This document shows positions 28,279 to 38,439 of a stretch of 64,000 nt of DNA, piece by piece. Each line of letters opens with the position of its first letter. Within the stretch, counting starts at the first letter, position 1. The translations under genes and the position numbers were made by a program. This DNA is from Phymatolithon calcareum (Eukaryota > Rhodophyta > Florideophyceae > Hapalidiales), in NCBI GenBank assembly GCA_977006965.1, contig OZ345379.1:1674001-1738000 (forward strand), in the 5' to 3' direction. The notes beneath the pieces are model-generated. The model was not told the origin of the DNA. It did not search any database and saw nothing but the letters and a program-made list of their open reading frames with translations.

Positions 28279-29113
28279 ACTTAGTTGCCCCTTTCCCACA
28301 CACAGGGGCCCCAGATTCCATCATGAAACAATAACCAAACACTGTGCAGCTGTATACAGATATCACATATGTACAGTATGATACATCATCATGATGGTAC
28401 TGTAGACTTCGTTCATGCAGTCTTGTGTCGCAAACCGCACTGCAGTGCGTTTTGCGCTCTCTCAGAGAGCAGGCACGACTCTTCTGCCCGAGAACTGTAC
28501 TCGTACCAGGGGATGTACCCTTGAAAAACTGTTGTCTAATTGGACATTCCTGGGTCGAAAAACGTTTCAAAAATGTGGCTGCTCGCCATCCTCTGTGATC
28601 TCAGAATGCGAACGATACCGTAGCCGAGGTGTACCCAATGATCCACTGCATCCAGATGATCACTGTTGTACGGCACGATGCCATACAACAACGCAATATC
28701 AGGATTCAATAATTCTGGCCAAATATTTTTGAAAATTTTACTCGTCTTCTGGTTTTCAGACACAATGACTCAGTTTTCGCTCTTTCCCGCAGCTCCTGGC
28801 CCTCGTATGTACAATCATTGATCGTCCCTACTGTAGGGCTACACCCTTGGGCCCCCACGAGCCTGGTACTCTTACGTTTTACATACATTTTCTGCCCTCG
28901 CTTACGGACATATCGCCTTGTTGCCACGCGCTTTTCTGTAATTTTAGAGTTAATTGGCATATTCATCACACTGGAGTACAAGAAAAAAAATGACAAGGAC
29001 AACAATCGCACGTATTTGTTGACCATCTCATGCCCCCTACTCCACACCCTGAACGCAAAATTTTCTCGTTCTTCGCGGGAAATCAGTTCTCTCGCACTCT
29101 CAGAATTTCGCTA

Positions 29114-29164
29114 ATGACCCATGAGTCTCAGCGCACTAATGGATCCAGTCGGATTCATTGCTGA
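29114..29164 (+). promoter_or_regulatory. Upstream ORF overlapping the GTPase start (copy 3)
   Basis: Same layout as before copy 1: an ATG 7 nt ahead of the main start, in another frame, with 16 codons. Confidence 0.3.
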
Positions 29165-31034
29165 TGTTATTGCAATCTGCAACGCGCTGGGGATCAAGAC
29201 CCCGGCGCAAAGAGCAGAATCGAATCAGCTGATGAGCGAGATTAAAGCCATTCAAGAAAGCGCTTTCAGTCTGAGCTATCAAGTATCAAGGTCCGAGGAG
29301 AGAATCAACAAGTCTATTGCCGCTGCGGCGACGATTGAAGTTCGTTCCAGACTTCCGAACAACCTTTCAATTCGCAGCCAAGTCTTGGATTCCACGATCA
29401 AGCTTCTCCTCATTCTGAAGCAAGTTCCAGCTCGAGTCACTTTCGCCGTCGTCCTCAGATATTTTGTGGGTACGAAGCCTGCCACGCTGGGAATGGCTGG
29501 ATCCACCACCGACGACATTCACGATATGGTCAAATCTTTGGATCGCCTAGCACGCTCAAAGATGGGTTCAAAACGACACATGACCGCCTTCATCGCTGCT
29601 CGATGCCGAGGAAGGCACCATCTTGAGTCTGAAAGCATGGTTTCGGCCGCTCTGTGTTGCCTCGTCACAGAGGTCCTCGGTTTGCCATCCGTTGGTAGTG
29701 CAGAAAGCATCCACAGCTCTGAATTGGCGCCGTCAAACATTACAGGGAACAAGACTGTTGTTTTGCTCCGCCCCGAGCCTGTCGAGGTCGAAAAGCCTGA
29801 GTTTGATCGACTTTGCAGAATTTTCATGGTTGGGGACACCAGGACTGGGAAGTCCTCTCTAGGAAATGCTTTGACGCAAAAGAGTACTTTCAGGACGTCG
29901 AAGGGGATGACCGGTACCCTGCACATCGGTTGCGAAGAAATTGTGGAGACGATTTCATGTGATCAATTGCTCACCGAAGTATATGATACTCCGGGCCTGA
30001 ACGACAAAGACAGGCTTGATGTGTACTACCAGGCTGCAATCGAAGACATAATTGTTACCCTGCAACAAGCGAATGCTCTGGTTTTGACCATAGCTGTCGA
30101 TGCGGGCATCACAAACTCTACAAGCCGCGCAATTGAAGAATACAAGGTCTTGTTTGGACAGGAAATGGTGAACATGCTGATCGTTGTACTGACCACGAAT
30201 GAATCAGCTGACAAGGATAAGTGCGACGATCTGATCGCATACAATTGGGATACGATCGCTGGCTGTATTCAAGGAATAAGACAGGCAAACGTCATGTGCG
30301 TGAGTCTGGAGGATTTAAGGTCTCAAGAAGCATCATATTCCCACACCGTTGTGAAGGAAGTGCTCGCATATTGTCAAGCAATGCCGCTCACGATAATTCA
30401 CTCTCTGTCATTGAAGTACGAACAGATCAAGAAATCTCTTTTGGAAAGGAGAGGAGAAGTTCGAGCTGAAATTGTAGAAATGTGCAATGATGGCTGGCTT
30501 GCATATGACGCACTAGCCAAATCATTCGAATCTGCAGGTCACTCTGCAATCGCAGACTTTTGCGTGAAAGGATTCGTTTATAAGCACACGAACCGCCCAA
30601 GAAGGGCGATGACATTAGTGTCGTCTGGTATATGCAACCTTATTCGCAAGTTCGCTATTCATGTGGACTTCAAAGTCGAAGATGGGGACCAAATATGGAA
30701 GCGTTTTCTCCGCAAAAACCATCAAAACTCTCCGGATGCGATGAGGATGTTTGGTGACATGCTCGTACAAGAGGGGCTGGCAGTTCTCGTAAAAGCTGGA
30801 AAGCCGACCATGTGCGGAACCCTCCCCATCGAGAGGAGCTACGTGACTGTTTTCAACCCACACTACCAGGCCTGGAAGGCCATTGTGTCGTTTGTGGAGA
30901 AGATTCATTCGGAAGAAACGGATATTGCTCCGGATATCATTGAAGGATTAAGAAATGCATACATTCCTAACGTGAGTGCAAGGCGTCGCCGCCGCCGTCG
31001 TCAGGAAGGCGCTTCAAAGAACACTTATGCATGA
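29121..31034 (+). CDS. AIG1/GIMAP-like P-loop GTPase, copy 3
   Basis: This 637-residue protein differs from copy 1 at four positions: 64 Arg to Lys, 135 Glu to Asp, 161 Gln to Arg, and 367 Glu to Lys. All GTPase motifs are unchanged. The ORF is intact, and the flanks are duplicated with it, so it arose by recent segmental duplication, not by retrocopying. Position 367 lies just after the loose G4 motif and could alter base contacts, though this is speculation. Confidence 0.8.
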   Translation: MSLSALMDPVGFIADVIAICNALGIKTPAQRAESNQLMSEIKAIQESAFSLSYQVSRSEERINKSIAAAATIEVRSRLPNNLSIRSQVLDSTIKLLLILKQVPARVTFAVVLRYFVGTKPATLGMAGSTTDDIHDMVKSLDRLARSKMGSKRHMTAFIAARCRGRHHLESESMVSAALCCLVTEVLGLPSVGSAESIHSSELAPSNITGNKTVVLLRPEPVEVEKPEFDRLCRIFMVGDTRTGKSSLGNALTQKSTFRTSKGMTGTLHIGCEEIVETISCDQLLTEVYDTPGLNDKDRLDVYYQAAIEDIIVTLQQANALVLTIAVDAGITNSTSRAIEEYKVLFGQEMVNMLIVVLTTNESADKDKCDDLIAYNWDTIAGCIQGIRQANVMCVSLEDLRSQEASYSHTVVKEVLAYCQAMPLTIIHSLSLKYEQIKKSLLERRGEVRAEIVEMCNDGWLAYDALAKSFESAGHSAIADFCVKGFVYKHTNRPRRAMTLVSSGICNLIRKFAIHVDFKVEDGDQIWKRFLRKNHQNSPDAMRMFGDMLVQEGLAVLVKAGKPTMCGTLPIERSYVTVFNPHYQAWKAIVSFVEKIHSEETDIAPDIIEGLRNAYIPNVSARRRRRRRQEGASKNTYA

Positions 31035-31172
31035 TCCAGATTTTGACAAGATCTAAGAGTATAGATTATTTTCTCCCTTCTTGTGTATCATATACTGCTC
31101 CCTTCGCAGATGAGTTGTATTTTCTCTCTTCGTGTGTACTGTACACTGTTCCCTTCGTAAATGATTATTTTT

Positions 31173-32164
31173 GAGGAAATTCGCTACATGGACCGAAAAA
31201 GGTGGCAAAATTCGTTATATCGACACCCCTTGCAAAAACTACTGCTAGTTATGATACACAGAGCACTCTATAAAAATAAACTTGTCAAAAAAATGCTTTA
31301 GCTCCTCTTCGCAAGTAGCATCTCCGTCATCGGAGGCGGTGAGGTCAATTATCATGGACTGAGTCGCTTTGTCGATGTGTTTTCGCTTCGCCTAAACAAT
31401 ATTGTGGATGTTCGGCCTGGCGCATGTCTGCGAGAAGTGGCCGGTGTTTCCGGGCCCTCATTTCGGACGGCAAGTAGGGCCTCTTGTGCTTGCGGTCCGG
31501 CTTCGCGACAAGGTCAAACGGCATTAAATCATCCTTTAATAGCTGTTCGCCAGTGACTGCAACACAAGTGATGCTGGCCTCATGTTGCTTGGCTCACGTT
31601 CTCAACAGCTATGCTTCCTCAGGCCAGTTCTTGTTTCACGGGTCGAACGCGACCCGATGCTGCGCCAAGCGTCTAGAAGCCTACAAAAGTGCAGCAACGA
31701 CGTGGATACATGGCCGCTGGTGCTCTTTAAAGTGCGGCAAGAGAATGTAGCGCGGTAGTCGCAGTTAACTACCACATGGAATAGTGTCACTTCGCTGCTA
31801 CCGACACACTTCAGCATGTCACTTTCGATGACCTCCGGCTCCACAAGCAGTTTCTCTTCTGGGAGGATATTTTCCTGGTGCTTCTTGTAGCAGTAAGGCG
31901 TGAGGAACTTGCCCGTCGATGAGCCGTGCCAATAGACGTATTGTGAGCGATTACGAGGTTGAAATCGTTATCAAAGTTTGCTCCAGAGTAGTCCCCCACC
32001 CTTAGCAAGAGCTCCTTCTTCTTCATGACATCAGATGGTTCGGGCTAGAGCGCTATGAGTTAGCTTAGCAGTCTAGCTCATACCATAACGAGTAGTAGTG
32101 TTTGCAAGGGGTGCCGATTTAGCGAATTTTGCCACCTTTTTCGGTCCATGCAGTGAATTTCCTC
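31173..32164 (-). mobile_element. Mutator-like element (MULE) 1, non-autonomous
   Basis: This 992-bp element has terminal inverted repeats of about 85 bp (GAGGAAATTC..., with CGAAAAAGGTGG inside). It is flanked by a 10-bp duplication, GATTATTTTT (31163-31172, 32165-32174). The interior carries minus-strand remnants of the transposase N-terminus and C-terminal knuckle, shared with element 2, but lacks the catalytic middle. TIR length and duplication size fit the Mutator superfamily. Confidence 0.85.
31811..32026 (-). pseudogene. MULE transposase N-terminal remnant
   Basis: This open stretch begins MKKKELLLRVGDYSG and contains HNTSIGTAH. It aligns with the better kept MKKLVLQVSDFFGSS...HNASIGKAH in MULE 2. 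It is broken soon afterwards. Confidence 0.55.
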
Positions 32165-32174
32165 GATTATTTTT

Positions 32175-32498
32175 TATTGGGGAAAAAACTGAAATGGGCT
32201 CATGTTTTGCGTTATTTCCAAAAAGATAAGCTAGCGCCGTGACAACTGCGTAAACTGTCACATATGTGTAAGCAGCTCAGATTTGGTCTACGCAAAAGAC
32301 TGAATTTTATCGTAAGAGTCAAAATGTCCTTCTCTAGTCCTCGTACAGTTCTTCGACAACATCCTCTTTAACACAAGCACACCAGTCTCGGGTGCAACAA
32401 AAAATCCTTGAAGATGTGACTTCTTCAGGAGGCTGCCATTTTATGGCCTTCATAATACGGGGCTCGAAAAATTATCAAATCCGTTATTTACTCCATAG
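32175..32498 (+). other. Gap between the two MULEs
   Basis: AT-rich sequence; no gene or repeat seen. Confidence 0.4.
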
Positions 32499-32681
32499 AA
32501 AAGAAAATGAGGAAATTCGCTAAATGCCCACCAAAAGCGGTAAAAGTACGCTAAATATCCACCCCTAGCCAAAGCTACTACTCACCCATAGCAAAATATA
32601 CTATCATACTCACCCTAGCCGCCCCTACTACTCATCCGTTTCTCAGAGCACTCTATGCGACAGTGAAATTTGTTGCGAATG

Positions 32682-32948
32682 CTACTCTCTCTGGTTTAAC
32701 TCTTCGTCGCAACTATTGATAGCATCTCCGTCATCGAAGGGGGTGAGGTCGATGATCATGGACTGAGCCGCTTTGTCGACGTGCTTTCGCTTCGCCTCCA
32801 TGAGGTTGTGGATGTTGGGCCTACCACATGTCTGTGAGAAGTAACCGGTGCGTCCACGCGAGGAGCAGTGACGGGCCCTCATTTCGGACGAAACGTAAGG
32901 CTTCTTGCGCTTACGGCCCGGCTTAGCGACAAGTTCTAATGTCACCAA
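32682..32948 (-). pseudogene. MULE transposase C-terminal zinc-knuckle fragment
   Basis: An 88-residue open stretch with basic residues (KPGRKRKKP) and then RHCSSRGRTGYFSQTC. This resembles the CxxCGxxGHxxxxC knuckle at the end of many Mutator transposases, with one Cys and the His replaced. It ends in an acidic tail. Confidence 0.55.
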
Positions 32949-32959
32949 ATCTTCCGGTA

Positions 32960-33430
32960 CTAGCTGGTCACCAGTAACTGCAACACGCGTGGTGCTGCCC
33001 TCGTGTTGCTAAGCCCAAGTAGCTCAGTCTTGAACTGGCGCTCCCTTGACGGGCCTCCAACACAGCTGTGTCCGATTGACTTGGTGATCCTGACACCCCC
33101 GGCGCTCGGCAGCGCGCTGACGTTCACGCAGAAGGTACAAGCTGTGCACGGGCTACAGATGAGTGTCAGACGCTGCTTGTCGCGCTTCTCCACGAAGTGT
33201 GCCTTCCCTATTGACGCGTTGTGGGAGATCGCGAGGTTAACAACATCGTCGAAGCTTGATCCAAAGAAGTCGCTCACCTGTAGCACGAGCTTCTTCATGT
33301 TCATGGTTTCAGTGTGAGTAGTGCGGGAGCGTTGTGCGTTGAGCTCGTCAGATAAATTCGAGGATGTGCACAAAAGTTGGATCAAGGGGAAGTAGCAGCC
33401 ACGTCCCTTTTTTCCCTCCAAAAAACGCAA
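32960..33430 (-). pseudogene. MULE transposase N-terminal DNA-binding fragment
   Basis: A 156-residue open stretch; the homologous part starts at about MNMKKLVLQVSDFF. It contains CSPCTACTFCVNVSA and VRITKSIGHSC, the C...C...H-x-C layout of the zinc-binding domain at the N-terminus of MuDR-type transposases. The catalytic domain does not follow, so no active enzyme is made. Confidence 0.6.
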
Positions 33431-33538
33431 TTGTCAGCACTCCAAGTAACGGATGAGTAGTAGTTTTGCCTTGGTTGGATGTTTAGCGTACTTTCACCAC
33501 TTTTGGTGGGCATTTAGCGAATTTCCTCAAAAGAAAAT

Positions 33539-33891
33539 GGTGCCAATGGCTTCGGAACCTTCCAAACTATCGATTGCCAACTTCATCTCAGAGCTGAGCG
33601 CTTTCTCACTGCAACAAGAGTACCCAAGAGAAAGGGCGAATTAGGTGCAAAATAATATATTGAATATCGTATTATGATAACCATCGTTTAGGGGAGTGAA
33701 AACACTTATCTTGCGGCCATGATCCGACGTGAAGGAAGCGAAAAGCTAAACATTGCACCCAAGCTGGTCAACAAGGCAAGCAATTCGAACGCCAGCTTTA
33801 CTGTTAGATCTTTACTATATCCGCTATCCCATGCACTGGGCCTTGGCGCTACCGGGATCGTAGCGGATTTGATAATTTTCACAACCCTATC
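33539..33891 (+). other. Gap without a supported gene
   Basis: On the minus strand an open stretch (33706-33945) continues from the left arm of the inverted repeat into this region. Only its first residues, inside the arm, match the Fanzor N-terminus. Confidence 0.35.
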
Positions 33892-34169
33892 CTTGCTTTT
33901 CTCCTCGTTACACCTCGCGTCATCGAGAACCCAAGCGTGCTGCACACAAAGAGGAATTCATTGCCTTACAATCTCTTCTGGCGTAGAACTTCCACGCTAG
34001 AAGAGATTTTTAAGGCACGGAAGTGTTTCGCCAAGTTGTCTCGAAAGCAAAAGAAGAAGAAGGAGAAGAAGAAAAGAAAGCTTGAAGAGATTTTTAGGCA
34101 AGTAATTCCTCTTTGTGTGCAGCACGCTTGGTTCTCGATGACGCGAGGTATAACGAGGAGAAAAGCAAG
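33892..34169. repeat. Large inverted repeat around the start of the Fanzor relic
   Basis: Arms of about 86 bp (33892-33977 and 34085-34169) are inverted copies with a few mismatches, separated by about 107 bp. The right arm contains the first 25 codons of the Fanzor-like frame (VLDDARYNEEKSK). The left arm encodes the same residues on the other strand (VLDDARCNEEKSK). It may be an element end, a foldback duplication or a head-to-head gene remnant. Confidence 0.7.
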
Positions 34170-35275
34170 GAATACGGCGCTATTCCGTGGCTTGTGTGCA
34201 ACATTTCCTCCTATGGTTTGCAAGTGAAAGTGTTTTTGGCGGCGGTAACGAACAAGAAGCATACGGAAGTCGCTCTCCCAAGTGATGAGAACACAAGACA
34301 GCCTCGCAAGGATCCTCTTCCGTCCGGTGTGCATGAAGTGCATCAAAAAGGGTACTACTCTATTCGGCGCCGTTTCGATATATCAAGGAACACGAAGGGT
34401 CTGTTTAAGAACGCTGTTCGCATTCCGAAGGATTTTCAAGGCAAATACCACGTAATTGACCTCGATCCTGGTCAAGCCAAGATCGGGACTACTGTGAGGG
34501 CAGAAGTGGATATATCGCTTGGAACCAGAGAAGAAGTTAAAAATGCGATGAAGGCGAAGGACATCGAGCAATCAAGTACGTACGTTTCCAACAAGACGGA
34601 CAGGTTCACGTCGCTGGCGCGCGCGGCGGAGAAGAATGAGGCAGCTCGTCGTACCCAAAATGCGTCCTACCGGGCAGCGCTAGAGGAATTCTCGCAAGTG
34701 ACGCTAAAGCGTATAGGTTCAAGCACGGCGTATGCCAATGTTGTTTACGGTACGCTGGCGGTCATGTACCGCGAGCTGTTATCCAGAAGCCGGCGTCGCT
34801 AGCGCTTTACGAGATTCCGTGCCAAATCGCGCAACATCCATGAAATGGCAAAGACCCTTGCCTTTGGAGCTGAAAATGAAGAGTTGCGAACTTCCGCGAG
34901 CCGCGGTGCGTCAAAGCGGAAACTAAAACAAGAACAGTACCGTAGGAAGCGCGTCCTGTTTTTCGGTAATGCGGAGTTTGGTCATGGTTCGCGCAGTCCT
35001 TGACCGCGCAAGAGACTTCTTCGTGCGCTCTCGCTTCTCTGTCCAGTCGTCCTCGTCGACGAACTCAGAACATCTATACGCTGCAAGGAGTGTGGACACA
35101 CTCTGCAAGGCAATCACCGCCCCCGTGTGTTTCGCTACAATTGCAACCCGACAAGTGAGAGCAATGGATGATCCACGTAATCTATTGACCGAGAGACAAA
35201 CGGAGCGACAAATATTGCCATTGTGGGTCTCTATCAGATTCTGGGATTGCCCCGACCGCCCCATCTTAGCAGACC
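34113..35275 (+). pseudogene. Fanzor (eukaryotic TnpB-like RNA-guided nuclease) relic
   Basis: One frame runs from 34113 (nominal TTG) to TGA at 35169, with in-frame stops at 34800 (TAG) and 35001 (TGA). It contains, in order, YHVIDLDPGQAKIG (RuvC-I Asp), a helical stretch with YANVVYGTLAVMYRELL, a basic stretch, then VLFFGNAEFGHGSR. After the second stop come KRLLRAL, VVLVDELRTS and a zinc-finger CKEC, the classic Fanzor/TnpB block. The final D-rich segment (MDDPRNLL...CPDRPIL) continues in the +1 frame from 35164. Its counterpart in the family is DRDxxAxxN with a terminal RP motif. In the family the protein is an RNA-guided endonuclease carried by transposons. Two stops and a frameshift make this copy inactive. 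It resembles Fanzor1-type proteins. Confidence 0.75.
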
Positions 35276-35529
35276 TTCACGCAGTTCTCACGCATAGATT
35301 GCTTGTCTCTTCATTTTTAGATTCTTTGAACTTACGTACTTTACTCTTTCTACAGCTAACGAGGGCCGCACACGCACGGAAATAAAGAGCAGTGGAGTCG
35401 TCACTTCCAACTTAATGAGAATACGCTGAAGTAATCGCGCTTGTTTCAGCTCCCCGCATGCGTCGTCCCAGTACTTCCAGATCTGAGCTGTCTCCCCACT
35501 GACGAATAATCTTGGGCTTCAGAATGGTG
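35276..35529 (+). other. 3' flank of the Fanzor relic
   Basis: No gene. In intact Fanzor elements the guide (omega) RNA lies next to the 3' end of the gene, but I cannot identify one here. Confidence 0.3.
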
Positions 35530-35542
35530 AGAATTATCTATG

Positions 35543-35700
35543 GATGCATGGATTTCTGTTTTATTGAAGCTCCCTTAGTCAATTATCATTGCACCTTAGA
35601 GACTTTTCGTTGCGCTACAATCCTTCGCTTACGTTTTCATTTTGATTTCGGACATTTTCTCTGGACGGTATCAACTGCCGTTTCCAGTATCTCTTTTTGA
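35543..35700 (-). mobile_element. 5'-truncated LINE 3' end, CATC-tail family
   Basis: The minus strand matches the 3' end of the LINE at 57.5-58.5 kb (last codons plus 3' UTR). It is flanked by a 13-bp duplication, AGAATTATCTATG (35530-35542, 35701-35713). The tail is only about one and a half CATC units. A standard target-primed insertion. Confidence 0.85.
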
Positions 35701-35734
35701 AGAATTATCTATGTGAATGTACGAAAGCGTTTAG

Positions 35735-35950
35735 ATGAACCTCTTGAGAGCAGAAACATCCATGAATGGCAATCTATGCAAGGAAAGATATCGCCGCGAT
35801 GGAGACTAGGGAGCCGTTTGATGCAGCTGTAAAGCATATCCAAACAGACCAGTATTCGCGAAGGCTTCGAGTGGAATTTCTGGCAACTGAAAAAGAACGC
35901 CTCGAATCGAAGCGGAAAAGGCATATTCCATACGACCGCCGTGTACGGCA
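35735..35950 (+). pseudogene. LINE ORF fragment, poly(A)-tail family
   Basis: This stretch translates to pieces such as DIAAMETREPFDAAVKHIQ and LESKRKRHIPYDR. They align with the C-terminal part of the LINE ORFs at 50905-51471 and 51695-52594. At least one frameshift lies near its start. Confidence 0.65.
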
Positions 35951-36560
35951 TCAGTCGCTGCGTATCATGTTTCACTGCCGCGTACACGCGATTGGACCAT
36001 TCTTGATTGTTGGACCCAATTGCGAACACGAAGAGCTTCTCCAACACCACTCGCACTTTTGAAAAGCTTTCTTCTGTACGCTACACATCTGTCCGTTGTA
36101 CTTAGCTCGGTGACCCGCACTGATGATCGCGAGTCAGCCGCAAAACGGGCACAGGGGGTTGAGCGGGTGCCATGCAAGTGGGCCGGCGAAAATGAAACTA
36201 ATTTCGGGTTGGCTTTGAGCAAAAAAACAGACCTAGTGATTTGCTCTCACCTGTGAGAATGATTTCGTGATGTGTCTTTTTCTTCGCTTTTCACCGTCAG
36301 CGCCGTCGTCATCATGCAAACCAAGAGCAAAGCGTGAACGACGCGCACTGTTCCCGTCCCAAACATGACACAAAATTCAATAAAATCATTGCAACAGTGC
36401 AGGTCAAAAAATATACGCCTTTGCTCACGGCAGGCAAGGCGTCCGGCGCATCCCCCCGTCCGATCTTTGTAAGATAAGGATATGGCTTTCAAAAACCGTG
36501 CTCTCGGGACTGAGGTTTTCGCCGGCTCCTGTACACGCAGACTGGAGTGTGGACATATAA
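35951..36560 (+). other. Gap without a supported gene
   Basis: Short open stretches on both strands only; none recognisable. Confidence 0.35.
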
Positions 36561-37188
36561 ATGTCATTTGTCAAGCTTCCCGGATGTCAAGCGTACTCAG
36601 AAGTGCTCATTGGCGGGAATGATCCAAATGACCATTTTCTGGCCAGGACCCTGTATCTCCTAGACTTGAAGCACAAGTATGGTGGCAATGTTGTCTTAGT
36701 GTACGAGATAGGGCGCTTTTGCCTCTTTCAACTTTAGCGGCGGCTTCCAGAATCTTTCGTCTTTGGTACTGCTTGATGTTTGTTCTGGCCAGGGTTTCAT
36801 TTGCCGTGTTGAAGAGGTGTCGGCTTACTTCGCGAAGATCACGTCCAATTTTGAGTTCTAAATCTCCTTGGGGTCTTGTTCATTTGCCGATGCATCAGTC
36901 TTCGCACGAATAATCGTGCTAGGATGTCTCTTCTGTCATTGGGCTTTACAATGCGGTACGCTGCCCTGTTCCTGCTACAGAACAAGCAAATCGGGATTTA
37001 TAACGAGTGCCGTGGCTACGATAGGCTCACGCTCAACGAATTACTAACCCATCTTGTCGCATGAGGCACGTTTGGAGCGACAATCAAGCTGGACACGGCA
37101 GCATTCCAGTTTCAGAGCGAGCAGCGCAAATCGGGAACGTCAAAAAACACAAACTCGGCACAAATTCCATGAACAAGATTCAACGTGC
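36561..37188 (+). other. Possible eroded coding sequence
   Basis: A 58-codon ATG ORF (36561-36737) has protein-like composition (IGGNDPNDHFLARTLYLLDL). Farther on, a second stretch (about 36906-37188, one internal TGA) reads RYAALFLLQNKQIGIYNECRG and then GTFGATIKLDTAAF. They may be parts of one old gene or element. No family was recognised. Confidence 0.2.
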
Positions 37189-38439
37189 CGACTCGTTCGC
37201 GATAGCCAAAAATGCAGATTATCTGGAAGGACAAATGGGAAAAACATAAGCCCCAGGCAATTCCCAGTTCTCATGGGTATAAAGATATTTCGTCGCCGTG
37301 ATATGCGAAACTCCGGGGCACTCAAAAATCCTGGAAAAACGTTTATTCTCAAGCTAGCGGCAGTAGGGGGTTCGTAAATTCTGCAAGAAAACTAATGCCA
37401 ATGGACTCAATCTGGCGCGGAAAGCTTTTGTCCAGTACTGTCTTGCATTGCATCAAAATGATGAATGGGCGGTTTAGCAGTTAAGGCCGGAGCTTCAGAA
37501 AATAGTTAAAGCCTATCGCGAGCATTTTGACGGCACCCTTTTTGCCGCTTCTTGGTATGTTGATTTTCTGCTCGAGCTGTGCAGGGTAATTTGGTAGATT
37601 TGAAATTAGTTTCAAGTTTTTTGAAGAATTATTCTTTATCTCGATCTCCGCTAGGTGCCAGAACTTCAGAACTTTAGTGAACGCAATAAAGCTGTGTCGG
37701 TAATGTGTGGTCGGCGGGTGGAGCCCTCTAGGAAATCGCATCCTATAATGCTGCCGGGCCTGACCCAGTGCATCTGAGGAGCTCCATCCAGAGTTCGACC
37801 TGGTCAAACCCTGGACTTCCGCTTCCCTGAACTAATCTACAAGAACGCAAAGGGGATGGGAGGGTGGGAGAAACAAAAGAAACGATTTCTCGATGCGGTC
37901 GAGCGAACGGATGCGGATGTTGCACGGATGCACCTTCGTTTCTCGCCGGTGAGATGCGTGAGCTCACGGTTTGGCAGGTGCTATGATCCTGAGCTAGGTG
38001 TCTTCCGCTACATTGGATTTCGGTTCAGTGCTGGTCGCCGCTGGACCGGCTCTTGTGGCGGTTACTGCGGGCTTCGAGTTGGGTATGACAATATTCAGGA
38101 CACTCGTTGAAACGGATGGTCGTGCGGCCGAACGGTGCTGCGGTCAAACCGTATTTTACACGTGGTTCATTGTGTGCCTTTGCTCTTTGAGGCTTGGGAC
38201 ATTCGTCTTCGTCCCTGCTTCGATTGTTTGATAAACGTTCTTCTGCGTTCCTTGAAATTGTATTTTGTTTCTGCAAACTAAAGGAGGAAGTTAAGGCTTA
38301 TGAAAACACGGTAGTGGGCAATAGGGTGTATGTTGTCGCAGTGGCAGAATGTCAGATTCTTAAGTAGTGTTTGAGTAGTTTAAATACTGTTTGCACTGTA
38401 GAGAAAATCGTTTGCTGAGGATGAATCAAACTCAATGGG
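37189..38439 (+). other. Gap without a supported gene
   Basis: Several short open stretches, one (37998-38231) with hydrophobic segments, but none with homology I can name. Confidence 0.35.

Larger units (their letters stand above)
27227..29024 (+). other. Gene-poor gap with small hairpins
   Basis: This 1.8-kb stretch has no supported gene. Beyond the hairpins at 28026-28071 and 28233-28278, a sequence near 28183-28199 resembles the right end of the CAGGGG MITEs, but no left end was found. Confidence 0.4.
29025..31222 (+). repeat. Segmental duplication unit, copy 3
   Basis: This stretch matches 392-2431 plus 9208-9369. It contains the GTPase gene and 190 bp of 3' flank including the MULE end. 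It lacks the Ty3/Gypsy element, so it preserves the pre-insertion state. Confidence 0.85.
32509..33528 (-). mobile_element. Mutator-like element (MULE) 2, non-autonomous
   Basis: This 1,020-bp element has terminal inverted repeats of about 85 bp, starting GAGGAAATTCGCTAAATG at both ends. It is flanked by a 10-bp duplication, AAAAGAAAAT (32499-32508, 33529-33538). It is related to MULE 1 in the TIRs and interior. It keeps a transposase N-terminal half and a C-terminal zinc-knuckle piece on the minus strand, with the central DDE region deleted. Confidence 0.9.
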
